Assembly: GCA_977006965.1 (NCBI GenBank)
Contig: OZ345376.1
Coordinates: forward strand, 1,736,001 to 1,800,000
Reading direction: 5' to 3'
DNA length: 64,000 nt
Origin: Phymatolithon calcareum
Lineage: Eukaryota > Rhodophyta > Florideophyceae > Hapalidiales
This document shows, piece after piece, positions 10,921-22,117 of this stretch. Positions within the stretch are counted from its first letter, which is position 1; each line of letters begins with the position of its first letter. The notes beneath the pieces are model-generated. The model worked only from the letters and a program-made list of their open reading frames with translations. It was not told the DNA's origin and ran no database searches. A program made the position numbers and the translations under genes.

Positions 10921-11202
10921 CTATGATTGGGCGTGGGCGCTTGCATCCTCCTCAGTCGGGTGATTTAAGCTTCCAGGCACTTGTCTTGTCGGACTTTGGG
11001 GGTGGTTTAGAGCCTGTGGAGAGCCAGAGTTTGTGTTTTCATCGGTTTTCTAGCTAGCCTGTGCATCCTTGTTGACTTTTGGTACGGTCTTTGATGCTTC
11101 AGTACTATTCTGAGCTTGGGTCCTCGTTTTAAAGAGCTCTGGCCTTTCAGTTTCACGCAGTGAATTGAGTGTCATGCTGGCCCACTCGGCCTGTCTTTCG
11201 TA

Positions 11203-12425
11203 CTAAATCTGGGCGTGAGTGTTGTTTCTTGCCTCGGCGTTCACCGCTGCGTACTGGATGCGTGTCTGGTATGCTTCGAGGTTCTGCATTCTGCGAAGTA
11301 TGGGAGCAGTGATCAGTCTGTGTCCTTTCATCTTGATTTCGAGCGGCGAGAAGTCTTTGAGGTGAGTGAATTGTAAAGCACGCATGACTGTAGCAAGCTG
11401 GTTGACATGCGACTTGTCCGCTAGAATTTCGATTGCCATAGTCCCGACATAATTAATGCTAAGTAATGCCCAGCTCGATGTGAGCAGCGGTTTGAGCAGT
11501 TTTCTGAGCTGTCCAATCTTTCCTCGTGAAGTTCCCAAAGTACACCGCCTGGATATTTGGCTTGCGTCGTGTGGCTTTGGCAGGGAAATCGGAGAAGTTG
11601 GCGAATACTGACTTGACCTTTGAATCCAAAGGACTGAGTATTGAATCGGCAGGGATCGTAGGGCGAGATGCTATCTGTACGCAGGAGAATTTGGGGTTAG
11701 CTTCTTCAATTGTGTTCTTGGGATGGTCATCCGTCTGGGCGGCAGCCTTTGTCGTTTCCAAAGCGTTCAGGGTGCCGAAACTTTTATCTGAAATTTGCGG
11801 AGGCTGATTCATATGTACTGGGGGAAGGCGGTTGATGGCCTCCATAGCTTGAAGTTCGGGTCGCCGTGGTTCGCCTCGCAGCTACGACCGTCAACTGTCT
11901 CTGGAGGGATTCTATCTTGCTCATAGTTGATTGACAGCAAGCGCATGGAGTTTGATTGTCCTCGTTTCGGGGCCCGGTGGCAATAGTTCATTCCTTGTGC
12001 CTTTTTTTCTGCGCTATTTTGCCGGCATGTTCAATAATCTGGTAAACGCGTCCTCCTTGTGTGGTTTTCTTGCATCCAGCGCAGGACAGCTTCTTCACCT
12101 GTCCTACATACCCGCGTAGGGATAATTTTCCAGAGTCGTAGCATTTCGAACATTTTGCATGCATTGCCAAATCCTTGAACTTTTGGCGCCATGCTTCCGC
12201 GCTCTCTTCTCCGTCTACGACGCGTGACGTAGATGGCTCACGGGGAGAACTGTCGCTGAAGAGAAGTCGCATAACTTTACCACGTTTGAATTTTTGGCGG
12301 GATCTTGGCGTGGGGCCCAGGCGTGAATGGTATCTAAGCGTGCGCAGATTCGGCTTTTTTCGGCGGGGGAGAAGTGGGGTCGCAAAGGTCGGAGTCGGAA
12401 TAGTAGTTTTGATGTCGTCGTCCAC
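11203..12425 (-). pseudogene. LINE-B ORF1-like region with a C2C2 zinc-binding segment
   Basis: Upstream of the endonuclease on the minus strand. The first frame (12425-11988) is basic and holds CSKC followed after about 20 residues by CAGC, a C-x2-C...C-x2-C arrangement that could bind zinc. Two further frames (11845-11459 and 11538-11203) contain IQAVYFGNFTRKDW and LLSINYVGTMAIEIL, which look like an RNA-binding ORF1 product, but I cannot name the fold. The pieces overlap in different frames, so the ORF is broken. Expected role: RNA packaging in the retrotransposition particle. Confidence 0.5.
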
Positions 12426-12484
12426 GGGGTTGGCTGCGCTCGGCTCAGAATTGTTGATCTTCTCGATCCAAACGTCCTGACTAT

Positions 12485-13011
12485 TGAGGACGTAAAGGAA
12501 GCATTGAATGTTATTGAATATCTCAAGATTTATGAAGACCTGCGAAAAGCCCTTCAGAAAGCCCAGGAGGGATCTGTCACGAAGAAGAGGAGGAGAGAAG
12601 AAACAATTAGGGCATGGGCGAGGGAAGAAGAAGGCAGATCAATGAAGATTCCCATTGAAGGCAAGCTACCAGGGATCCTCTACATAGGAAAAAGAGCAAC
12701 ACGTTTAAGGCGCCTAAGGTTGACATTCACCCGAACACCCCTTTGGAGGAAATCAGTATTGGGTGCCTACTCTGGGATTACCGCGGTGATCGAACCAATC
12801 ACCTTACAGCGTACTCTAGCGTCGTCAAAGATGAGTACAGAAATTGAGTTTGAGTGCAAGAGAGTCACAGGAGCACTTGTTGGCACAGAATTACGAATCA
12901 AGAACGTTTTGAGTAACCAGACGACTTTAGCATAGAGATTATCGCAAGAGCTACCCCGTTACTCCAAGGTGAGGCTTTGGGAGCTCTCAAAATAAAATCA
13001 TCAAATATCCC
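12485..13011 (+). pseudogene. LINE-A copy 2 ORF2 C-terminal end and 3' UTR
   Basis: The LINE-A reading frame resumes after LINE-B: EDVKEALNVIEYL, a charged stretch KKRRREETIRAWAREEE, then KLPGILYIGK. It aligns in order with the C-terminal part of copy 4 (14700-15000). It closes at 12935, and a short 3' UTR ends AAAATAAAATCATCAAA. Confidence 0.65.
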
Positions 13012-13023
13012 TACTCACTTTGC

Positions 13024-13607
13024 ACAGGTACATGTATGACATGTCCATTAGAGCATAAGAAAGGACAAAGCGTTGAGGACATTGCTCTTCAAAGACGAAG
13101 GAGACGTCTCGGAGTCCAACAGAAAGAGAAAAATTCCCTACGATCTGCCGGGGTCTAGCCCGGCGATTATCAGACTCCGAAAACACGGCACAGCCAATTA
13201 GCGGTAAAGTGGGCATTCGCTCGGTTCCCCCCAATGAGCACATCACTTCTCACAGACAAGTTCGGTGATACTGTACCAATCCTCATAAGCAACCTGGAAG
13301 AATACCTCGGAAGATATCAACTGACTAAAGATGCAAAAGCTCTAGACAAGCTACTCTTCTTCACTATCGTCTTTTACGAAGACATGGAATAGAGAAGGCG
13401 CCAATTGAGGAAATCTGATCAGTGGACCCCAAGCTTTTCCCTCCGTCCTTTTACGGAGAAGGGTTTTTGCAGCTAGGTCTATGACGTTAACCCGGGTTAC
13501 AATATTTGAATATATGATCGAAGCTGCAACGTAGCTGCTGAAACGCATCTCCCTTACAATATCATGAGTGTTACTGAGGGCGTTTAATAAATTCCAAATT
13601 CAAAAAA
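13024..13607 (+). mobile_element. LINE-A copy 3, 3' end only
   Basis: 5'-truncated copy. It encodes LLFKDEGDVSES, KRKIPYDLPGSSPAIIRL and a broken 'FARSPMSTSLLTDKFGD'-like run, then ends in DME before a stop at about 13390, as at 28739-28236. The 3' UTR has hairpin CTCCGT/ACGGAG (13441-13458) followed by GGGTTTTT. It ends in GAGGGCGTTTAATAAATTCC and an A-rich tail. Frameshifted, not functional. Confidence 0.8.
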
Positions 13608-15240
13608 GGAAAGGACAGGCACATATTCCAAGCAACTACCCGCCTATTTCGCTGTTCAGTCAAGTCCGGAAAAATATCAACTCCGCGATAGACTCGGTAA
13701 TACGGGAGCGGTACAAATTCCGCAGATTCCAGTTGAGATTTCAGAAGAACAAAAGCACGGAACTCGCGATTTTCAGAGCGGCAAGAACGATGAAGAAAGG
13801 CCACCGCTTCATGGCCGTCCTAGATCTATCCTCTGCTTATGACTGCGTCCCTCTCAACATCCTGCAATGTAGAGTCGAGAGATGTTTACCCCCGCACATC
13901 GCCGAAATGGTAAAATACCTACTGAAACCGTCATGGGTACCCACAGTAGGTGACGAGGAAAAACGGTGGCTCCTGATCGACCGGGGAGTCCTACAAGGCT
14001 CCCCTCTAAGCCCATGTCTGTATAACATGTTCATGGATACGTTCGCGCAGGAGATGGAAGAGGCACCGCGGCAAATGTCGAGGCACCCAGCAATCCTGTT
14101 TACAGACGACTTCCAACTGCAAGCGACCAACTTCAACGGAATGCTGTGGCTTCTTGACACAGCGATGCGATGGGCTAGGGAAAATGGAATGACATGGAAT
14201 ACGAAAAATGGAAAAAGCGAAGTCCTCATCTACCCAGGACTATTCAAGCGAAAGTTCTGTTTAGCTGATAAACAGAGTCAGGAAATCCAAGGGCGTTATT
14301 CTGGGCCTCTGGGATATAGGAATGAACGCCAGGGGCCTAACCACAACGAAGAACATTGCTATCTAGACGACACTCGTGCAATGCAGTCGGGAGTACGCCC
14401 TACACCTTACCCCATGGACGATATCTATCCAAGCGCAAGTCGACCAGGGAGAAGGGCTGTTCTACTACATCATTGTAGTGCGCTTCGCACCGCGCCTGCA
14501 GAGCAGAATGAGAGCACTATGCAAAATTGTGCCACCGAAAATAAGAACGGCGCAATTAGGGGAACACTTCACCTTGCGCCTAGTGAAAGCGAAACAAGAA
14601 ATCGAGGAAAAGCCTGATTATGAAGGCAAAGCCAAAGACCTGCGGTACGCAGAGAGATATATTATGTACCTGACACAGCACGAACTATTATCTGAACTGG
14701 CTGATAGAGCTGCACGCGGAATGGTCACCCCTAAGGAGGAGAGAAATCGCCTCTCTCAAGCATTAGAACAAGAACAGGAAGGCCTAAAACGAAGAATCCC
14801 TGTGGACGTGACAGAGCCCGCAAACCAGGTTATGCTACTGAAATTGCGAAAACATCGACAGCTCGGCGTGAAATGGTTCTTCGGACGCTTTCCCGCACGC
14901 GCGCCTACGTCCTACGTAGAGAACGTTGGGGATCTGGTGGAAAAGAGCCTGGACACTGCAACAAAACCTCATGAGAAGAAGACTAACCGCGACAGCTGAG
15001 GAAGAAACAATGCAGGCAATGAACAAATTACTGGAGTTAGAGATTATAGCGACCGAGGAGATGATTGTATGAGGAAACTTTATCGGAAAGGAAGCATAAC
15101 ACACGGAAAGCTGCTCTGGTGTCGGAACTACTAGCGTTGAAGGCTTCTCAACAAGAAAACTTACAATTTCCCCAATTTCCCCCATTAGAGCATACAGGGC
15201 AGCTCTATTATTGGTGGGGCTAAAAATCATGCAATTTATT
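13608..15240 (+). mobile_element. LINE-A copy 4, 5'-truncated
   Basis: Begins abruptly at the RT block NYPPISLFSQVRK, directly after the tail of copy 3. The RT palm is readable to about 14230, then a frameshift, and the C-terminal region runs 14376-14999. The 3' part near 15000-15240 is not aligned with confidence. The head-to-tail junction with copy 3 may be an insertion into the tail of an older copy. Confidence 0.75.
13620..14999 (+). pseudogene. LINE-A copy 4 reverse transcriptase and C-terminal region
   Basis: Blocks in order: QLRFQKNKSTELAIF, AVLDLSSAYDCVPLN, DRGVLQGSPLSPCLYN (usual P changed to L), FTDDFQLQA (FADD in relatives; both aspartates kept), MTWNTKNGKSEVL, then after a frameshift near 14235 the thumb (REYALHLTPW) and C-terminal block LRKHRQLGVKWFFGRFP. 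No endonuclease. This copy keeps both catalytic aspartates but is split by at least one frameshift. Confidence 0.8.
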
Positions 15241-15915
15241 GATCTGTGGTAGTCTAACTAGGCCGCCGGGGAATAGCACCAGATTCTGACCCGGGAATTT
15301 TCGTCCTGAACGCGTGCGGGAAATTTACTTTGAGACGGTAGTTACAGGTGGAATTATGGTAGGAGAAGCTCCATTTTGAGTGGCATATAGCAGTAAAGCT
15401 TGTTTTTGTGCTCCATGCAGCAGTAAATAAGTAGTCATTCAATGCTGCGTGCGACGCAATAGCGGATTTCAGAACTGCTTTCGTCTCAAAAGAGACCCCA
15501 TTGTAATACTGAGCTTCCCTCTGGCGTGAAGAGTGTTGCTTTCGAAGTGGTTGTCCAGTGCGAGTTTGAGTGTGGCGATGAAGGTAGATATCTCCCGCGG
15601 TGTTAAGCAAATCTTCGAAATAGTGGTTTAAAAAGCAGATGGACAATGTACTATAAACGGTCATTTAAATGGTCTACAGTTGAGGTTTTCAATGCGCAAA
15701 AGTTTACTTTTATGCGGTAAATGTTTACATGAACGGAAGTATCTGTAATACCAGACTACGCGTGTGCGCAGAATGTACCACCGGTCAAGTACGATAGACC
15801 CGAGACAGGGGTCTGTCAGCACAACTGCAGATCATACTTGCACCTGTACTATGTGAGTATATTAGTAAATACGGGAAACTTCGAGAGTACATAAGTAATT
15901 CCGTCATGATATATT
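15241..15915. other. No recognisable gene
   Basis: A minus-strand open frame of 136 codons (15254-15664) was examined. It contains SFETKAVLKSAIASHAALN, faintly like the RT-RNase H connection of Gypsy elements, but its order relative to the integrase remnant next door is wrong and nothing else supports it. Confidence 0.3.
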
Positions 15916-16500
15916 TCAACGTCCAAAGAGACCATTTTGATAGGATGACTGCCGCGGAGTTACGTGGCGGTGAACAGGAAGAAGATGCAACGTGTTAGTG
16001 AATGAATGTCCTGATGCCGCGCTATCGCCTTCTGTGTGCAAATTAGGGGAGTACCTTAGAAAAGGGCACCATTCATTAAATTGGGCCGCTATTAACTCAC
16101 GATCGACTTTCGACAGCAGCAGCTGCATGGATACGACACATGTGAACTGGTCAATGAAAACCGCAACAATGAATCTTCGACCGTGAGTTTTGGGAAACAT
16201 GAGATATTGGGAGACATCCTCCAAGGCATCAATCGTAGTAAACGGCTCACTTTTCGGCGAGGAGAAGCAGAGCGGAGCTGTATACACGTGCGACACGACT
16301 TATAAGCTCACTCGTAAAGCCTCAAAAGAACTCTCTGGTCACTACAAGCCTGGCGGAGGTAATTGTAAACTCCTGCAGCATGGAGATGACTGAGTTTTAT
16401 GTGACTTTTCTTGATGCCATGCTTGTCAAGTGCCAAGCGGTTTGAATACAGTGTAAACGCTTTCATATCCCTTGCATTGGTTACTGAATCAAACACAATT
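15916..16500 (-). pseudogene. Gypsy-type integrase remnant
   Basis: Read on the minus strand, 16496-16308 contains a His-rich segment (KKSHIKLSHLHAAGV) in the position of an integrase zinc-binding region. The frame 16296-15916 then has PKTHGRRFIVAVFIDQFTC and RELIAAQFNEWCPFLRY, resembling the first Asp block of a Ty3/Gypsy integrase core (an 'ivv.vDrft' pattern). The second acidic block is replaced (LHTEGDSAA) and a frame change separates the two pieces. No LTRs found. Family assignment is by motif memory only. Confidence 0.5.
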
Positions 16501-18060
16501 TGGCCATTGTAAAGATTTGTCGGTAAACTGGGCCCAATGGACTATGTTGCAACATACAGACATTCCACCCGAATCTATTACAGATTTCCACTTTTCAGTA
16601 AACGTGAGCCGATAATCAAAGCACAGAATCCGGGAACAACATACGCTAGTTTGGACGCTCACTATGGACATTTATTGATGGGAATCGCACCTTCAATCAT
16701 GGACTTCATTAGGTCGCTTGGACCGAATTGATACAACTCTTCACCCGACCTTGTGCGATTATGCGTTGAGATCTGGGTGATATGTTCGAGTGTTTTGGAA
16801 GAGTAGAGATTCTGATAAGAGCAAAATCATCTGATTCCGGGTCGATAATTCCTTTACATACACAGTGGACTCATTGACTGAATTAATCACATGAATATGG
16901 ACATAGGAGCGAATTTCAGGATTATTTACTACAGGGCTGGTCTCTTCTATGCACGACTCAGTATCATGGACTGACGGTCGAGCTCGAGCTGACGGGACAA
17001 ACTGATATGGAATGCTTTTCCTTTGTCTTGCGTTCGCAGAGGATACAAGCCCGACGTGTGATCTGCTTTGTTTTCTTGCAAATCTTGTACGATTATTGTA
17101 ATGCCACAACTCAAAACGAGCCGGCGGACTCGATTCTGGCCCGCTCTTAAGGCCAACTGGAAAAATTCAGGGAGACGGTGATAGAAGCATCTGGCTGACA
17201 TTTCCTTGAGGGTTGGCGTTGGAAATTGTGGACGTCGAACACCGCGTATAGGCAACATCTGTATTTTGGGCGATCACGCTTGGTTGGGGACGAGTCCATA
17301 GAACGCGCCCCGGAATGAGGTTTACGATGTATTACGCGACAATGCTGCGGATGTACAAACCTCGAGTGCTGAAAAATTCTCTTTTTTCAGCAACTGGATG
17401 ATCGCGTCCATGGCTCGACGCGCTTACTACTGTTCAATCCTCTGGTTATTTCTCTCATCTCGCTCTTCGCGCTGTGTTTTTGGTTTTCAGATATGGGAAA
17501 CTGTACGGCTAAGAGGAAATTTTCGTCGCATGAAGTAAAAACAATCTAAATGGACTCTAATTTCCTAGCCACACTTTCGTGAAGAAGTCTAGTGTCGGTG
17601 TAGCCGTGGACGTTGTTAATTTATCCATCACTGGCTTACAAAGGACGTCGGTCGCAATCGAATCACCATAAAAAAGGACGTCACAGTCGGGTGCTACGTC
17701 TTAAGTCCACTTCCACAAAGTATAGGGACAGAGATAGGTGCAGGTAAACAGTTTGATTGTGAATTAAAGTGGGAAATTATCGGGATCACTCTGGCCACTT
17801 GCCTTCCATCTTTCGCGTATCTTCATGAATTGTGCCCTCTATGTCCCTATTTCGCGCTTCGATACGTCAACACCTCTTTTTTCTCCCAGAACTGCAAGCG
17901 ATACCGAATTAATTAACCCATTAAGACCGCAGGGTATCAATTGAATCATTCTGCGAAGCATTGAGGTCAATTACTCGTTTCCAAGAAGAGTTTTTTTGAG
18001 CGATTAGAGCAGACTGTGAAGCCATATACTTTCGCTGCAGGCGGATGTCCAGGTCTATAG
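16501..18060. other. Degenerate sequence, no gene assigned
   Basis: Minus-strand frames at 16489-16671, 16759-17109 and 16947-17258 lie upstream of the integrase remnant and could be older parts of the same retroelement, but no RT, RNase H or protease motif is readable. 17260-18060 shows no coding pattern. Confidence 0.35.
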
Positions 18061-18469
18061 CTCAGGCGCTTGGCTGAGAGCTTCGTGTTTCAGAAAGAGT
18101 ATAGAGAGTTTCTGTCGCGCCAGATAGTGTCGAGATGTCAGCCAAATGCTTTGAGAGTATTGAGGGCTGCGATATTGCGCAGGCAGTATCAGAGTTGTGC
18201 TGTGACGGGCCGTCTTCGTACCCCATTACTGCTAATCGTGGAGATGTAGACTTCGCGAAAGAAAAGTGCCTATTGCACAACGCCTCTTTTTCGGTTGCAC
18301 GCGCACTACGGGGGAGTTTACAGTAACTGTCAGTGATCCAGTGCCGTGGATTTCTGACAGTTAAATGCCCGAATAGACATGTGTAACAATAACCAAATCT
18401 AAGCATAAAAGTGCCCGATATCCCGTCGATTTTCTGTCGAATGAACAATCAGTACGGGTCGTTGCAACT

Positions 18470-18900
18470 GCAGAAATATCTGTCATATGAGACTTTGCAG
18501 GTATGATCATAAATTGGTCTGCTGTCAGGGAACTGCGTTATCTCTTTTCAAGGAATCACGAGGATGTACACCAATGCTCTATGGACGAAGCGCCAGTTTC
18601 TTCGGTGTCCTCTTACTCAGACCAAGAAAATGAAAGACGAATCTTTGGTACATCTGTAATACAACGGGCCGGGAAACGGAACTGTTGAAAACGAGACAGA
18701 TGGGTACGGTCCAGATTGCGTTAAAGTTTGCCGAGAAAGGGACCATCATAACTCGACATTCGAAGGACATTTCGCATGTCCAGGGAGCGAATCGAATCGT
18801 TGGAGTGCATACTGGCTCCTTTCTTACATCTAATAAACAGTTCAAAAACCATTTTCACCCGAGATAGGTCTACATTTCGGTGTCTTCACGTTCGCGAAAA
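18470..18900 (+). repeat. Duplicated segment shared with 45430-45850
   Basis: Sequence from CTGCAGAAATATCTGTCA to about 18710 recurs in reverse orientation at 45850-45580 with a modest number of differences. Each copy keeps an open frame containing REY/RELRYLFSRN and SSVSS-like residues (18503-18688 on plus; 45805-45488 on minus), but the reading frames end at different places. No domain is recognised. At 45 kb it lies directly next to the Sel1-like pseudogene; here it is about 0.8 kb from it and inverted, so a rearrangement separates the two. Confidence 0.6.
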
Positions 18901-19698
18901 ACTTCTGATTTCTTTACGTGTAATAGCTGGTTGGTTATAGTTGGACATTTCCAGGAAGCTTTTCATTCTCAAGTCAATGCTCCACCTTGCTTTTCGGCAG
19001 TATTTCTATTTAGTCTCAAGTTTATCAACTGACACTTCAATCCCGAGTGACCGAGTCATTTAGATTGAAACAGACACTTAGAGCTTCAAACGTCGTGCAA
19101 CTGCATTGCAGAACGTCGAACGTAATCATGTAGAACTTTGGGGCTGTGTTAGAGCTGTAAATGTTCTCAAAGTTCGAATTCACAGTCCTGACAAGAATGA
19201 GGTCAAATGGGCTGTGAAATTATTCTCGAAAGGGCTTTTTCTCTCAAAATGTTCACCCGACTTGCCATGCCCGTATGATAAGGCTTAGGGTCTCGTGCGT
19301 AAACTCAAGGGCACGCACGACAAAAGTTCGTGAATGTCTAGTTATTTTGGAAGAGAGAGAACAACACATGGCGATGAGGAGGTTTGTTGGATTGGTCTCG
19401 ACGATGCGTACATATGTCTTGCTTTCTGTGTTGTTCCTTGGTAAGTTGTTGCAACGTTCAACGCATTGCTAAACTTAGCTTCCTTCCATAGTCCATAAAG
19501 ATCGCGTTTACAGCAACAAGTTACAGACAATAGTAATATCAATGCAGTTCCGTAGGTTCCGATCTGCACTGAAGAGGCAGAGGATCATCAAGTACAACCC
19601 TAAGACCTTTGCTTACAGCTGTAATGCAATTTCAGCTGTCAAGCAATATAAAGCACCGTCGGCCGTCAATCTCTACATACAGATGAAATGCACTATCA
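18901..19698. other. No gene assigned
   Basis: Short open frames only (19106-19472), with no motif and no second copy noticed in the window. Confidence 0.3.
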
Positions 19699-20083
19699 CG
19701 ATCTGCCGACAACCCGCATGCCTCGTCAGAAAAAATGTTCCCAGGGTGTACATTGCATCTAGGCGTCTGCCTTTCCCGATGGTGCGGGTGTATAATTCTG
19801 CCGCACGACGTGGGTATGCAGCTTAGCCAGTTGGGCCATACTGCGACTAAACCCACAATTTGTTCATGTCATCCTTGTCCGTGCGTCCTCCGATCGCGCC
19901 CAGCTGTGGAAATTCAGGCAGTTCTTCTCTGCCTCGCCGTTCCACGACAGTTTGCGCTACATGGGATTCTGTTCGGTGGCTCAAAACGAACGCGAGGCAA
20001 CAAGTCTTCTTCATCCCAAACCGGTGGCATATTCGGCACTCACAGCTCTGTACAAGATACAGTACTGAACTTTTGGCCGTCAT
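19600..20083 (-). pseudogene. Sel1-like remnant, copy A
   Basis: The minus strand from 20083 reads a Cys-containing start (CECRICHRFGMKK) and continues to TDKDDMNKLWV. After a frameshift a Sel1-type fragment AAELYTRTIGKGRRLDAMY follows (about 19850-19730). Sel1 repeats are short helical repeats used for protein-protein contact. Homology with copies B (41.4-42.3 kb) and C (46.7-45.9 kb) ends near 19699. Multiple breaks, so pseudogene. Confidence 0.55.
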
Positions 20084-20335
20084 GGCGAACCGAGTTGAGG
20101 GAGATGGTCGACATTTGCCTAAGACCGGTGTTCGACACCGGTAGATACAGTACCACTACTTTACAGTAGTGTAGAATATGCAGCGTGGCAAAATTATTAG
20201 AAAATTTAATGCATACATCATGGCTCTAGCGTTGAGGATATTGCGATATCGAATATTCTGACATCCTTAAATTTCAATAAATTTAGGCCGATACCGTATC
20301 CGTCACAGCCTCGAGGATATTCTAAATTCGGAGAT

Positions 20336-20362
20336 CCAGTTATCGGGGATTGACTGTAAATT
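20336..20362. repeat. pogo-like terminal repeat adjoining Sel1-like copy A
   Basis: GATCCAGTTATCGGGGATTG followed by ACTG and TA matches, in reverse, the terminal repeat at 41191 (CAGTCAATGCCCGATAACTG). The opposite end of this element was not found on the left side. Confidence 0.5.
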
Positions 20363-20581
20363 CATCTTGAGAAAACGCTGTAGTATCAAAGAAAAATCGA
20401 GTACTGTATCAGGCCTTGAGCAAATATCCTTGATATGCTATCATACTTCTGATGTATCAGCAGGATTTAGGGCTTGCCGGTATCAAATCAAGCTTTCAGT
20501 TAAGGCTGTATCAAGCAAAATCTTGGCTCGAACCTCGCTCTTTACCATAACTTCATTTGTAAAGAGAAGAGTATCTACAGG

Positions 20582-20977
20582 TGTGGAGTTGTTAAACGCA
20601 CAAGTTGGCACACTGGCCGTGGTCTGGTTGTTCCCTGGCGGAAAGCCGAGGGCGGCGCGAAGCGCTGACCTTTATAGACAACGCAGTGGATTAAAAGATG
20701 ACTTGGCAGTATGAGAACTGGATCAATGGAAGAATCTGGAAGCCGCGAAGCCGCTGTATTGCTTACAGTGTAAGCACATGTAAGCTGTAAGCAACGGTTC
20801 TAGGGTTTGCCCTTGGTGATCCTTCGTGGTGTAAGTACGCATCGAAACCTACGGTACTGTAATGGCTGTAATGCTCTCTGTAAGGGCTCGCTGTAAATGC
20901 AAGCTGTAATGACAATTTGAAGGGAGCTAGTCTTATAGAAAATGAAGGGTATGATTGTGGCGTTGGACGCCACAACA
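20582..20977. mobile_element. Solo-LTR-like repeat, copy 1
   Basis: 396 bp starting TGTGGAGTTG and ending CGCCACAACA (inverted TGTGG/CCACA ends). A second copy is at 52749-53163. It is present in the left duplication arm but absent from the matching site near 40980, so it inserted after the duplication. It includes a GC-rich box (GGCGGAAAGCCGAGGGCGGC) and many TGTAAG/TGTAAT words. No clean target duplication or internal region was found, so solo LTR is the best guess. Confidence 0.55.
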
Positions 20978-21164
20978 GGGTAGAAAAAGTGCTGCGTCTT
21001 TCCTAAGAAAACTACTCGAGACTGTTTTGGGGAGTAGAAAAAGAGTTAAGTCACAAAGTGCGTACATTGAAAGTGTTTCTTGATAGATGGTGTTTTAGTT
21101 GAAATGGCTTGAGTAGTCTTGAGCGTCTTGATTGATTGGAGGCAGCTTCATGACGCCTGCGAGC

Positions 21165-21420
21165 CTGGATGCGGAGAATGTTGTGCTATTGGTCTTCGAG
21201 CGTGGGTGCTGGCGTCGCGGAGTTTGTGTTCAGAGATCTCAGAAGTGACGAGCAGGCGTATTTAGTGGATAAGAAAACTCTTCAGCTAAGTTTCGAGGGC
21301 GAGGCTCTGGATGCCATGCTGTTTTCAAGCTAGTTTTCATCAAAGAGAAATCCAAATACGAAAGTGGATGGTTATAGGCTTGTAATTGACATATCGTCTG
21401 ACGTTTCAATCAACCATCTT
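21165..21420 (+). pseudogene. Unknown 90-codon gene, left-arm copy (stop-broken)
   Basis: Left-arm partner of the open frame at 40777-40505. The reading GVAEFVFRDLRSDEQAYLVD is preserved, but a TAG at about 21331 interrupts it where the right-arm copy reads through. See the entry at 40505. Confidence 0.5.
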
Positions 21421-21574
21421 GTTTTTCCCAACATATTTCTTCATCACTGACATGCTTTAGACATATTGAATATGCCATATTGAGACAAATTTCCAGTTTA
21501 ATAATAATGCAGCGACGCCGTGTAAACCAAGAAACAAGAACTGTCGATTCTTGATACCTGAAACAACTTCATAG

Positions 21575-22117
21575 GTGTTAAATCTTTCCTCGCTCTTTGC
21601 GACACATTCCCTGCTACTTCAAGGCGGGCACGGAATGCAGTTTCATGGCGTAGACTCTGTAGAAAGGGAGCAAGTGACAATGTTTTTCGATATCTTCAGG
21701 TGCTTCTATCTTAAGAAAATGCTTATCAAGCCGCGAATGCCGGTGGTGTCAACACTATTTTATGAAGTTCCGGAAACGGATTATGCGGGCTACAGATTCT
21801 GTGTAAAGAAAAAGTGCTGCAAGTCAGCGTTAGCAATATGGACTTGAGACCGGATTGCAAAGTCATCGCTACCGCTAGAAAGGATGGGACGGTCCGTTTG
21901 TGGAGCGGAAAACGAACACCGACATCGCTTTGCGCCCTTTAGCATCGTTGTGATGGCACTCGCGGTCCGTTCAGACCGTATGTTTCTCGCTGGATTCGAC
22001 GCAGCTTGCAACCGGCAGATCAGACCGTACGAATGCTCTGTGGAACGTTTTTCAGTCTCAGGGAGCGAATCAGAAATCTCAATACGAGTCCTTGCCCTCA
22101 TCCAGAAGCATCACTGA
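21575..22117 (+). pseudogene. WD40-repeat gene remnant, left-arm copy
   Basis: The first part encodes HGMQFHGVDSVEREQVTMFF and LKKMLIKPRMPVVSTLF. After a frame change, 21830-21905 reads LRPDCKVIATARKDGTVRLW, a typical WD40 blade ending (…atas.DgtvrlW). A second partial blade follows with further frame breaks. WD40 proteins are beta-propeller scaffolds; which one this derives from cannot be told. The partner copy is at 40261-39810 on the minus strand. Confidence 0.55.

Larger units (their letters stand above)
7386..12484 (-). mobile_element. LINE-B copy 1, near full-length non-LTR retrotransposon
   Basis: A minus-strand element of about 5.1 kb inserted in LINE-A copy 2. The 15-bp target duplication TGAGGACGTAAAGGA is at 7371-7385 and 12485-12499. 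The 3' end reads AATAAAACAGAAATCCATCC with an (ATCC)n tail, the same end as the LINE-B copies at 29210-29454 and 56437-57372. It has an ORF1 region (12425-11203), an APE-type endonuclease region (10920-9640), RT (9000-8343) and a C-terminal region (8257-7497). Frameshifts and stops separate the pieces, so it is not autonomous now. Confidence 0.85.
4290..13011 (+). mobile_element. LINE-A copy 2, 5'-truncated, split by two insertions
   Basis: One LINE-A copy in three pieces: 4290-5173, 6357-7385 and 12485-13011. The first piece encodes the pre-RT linker and RT motifs (GKAVGPDGIAVEM). The second has the palm with DRGVPQGSPLSPCLYN, and the third the C-terminal region. The reading sense is restored across each insertion once one copy of the TSD is removed. 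Bounding repeats TACTCGCTTTGC (4278-4289) and TACTCACTTTGC (13012-13023) differ at one base and are a plausible 12-bp TSD of the LINE-A itself. Internal stops and frameshifts (for example TGA at 5005-5007) show it is dead. The 3' end is AATAAAATCATCAAA-like rather than the usual family tail. Confidence 0.8.

Noticed and set aside
15254-15664. Possible Gypsy RT/RNase H connection.
   Set aside because: Only a faint pattern, and it lies on the wrong side of the integrase remnant for that gene order.
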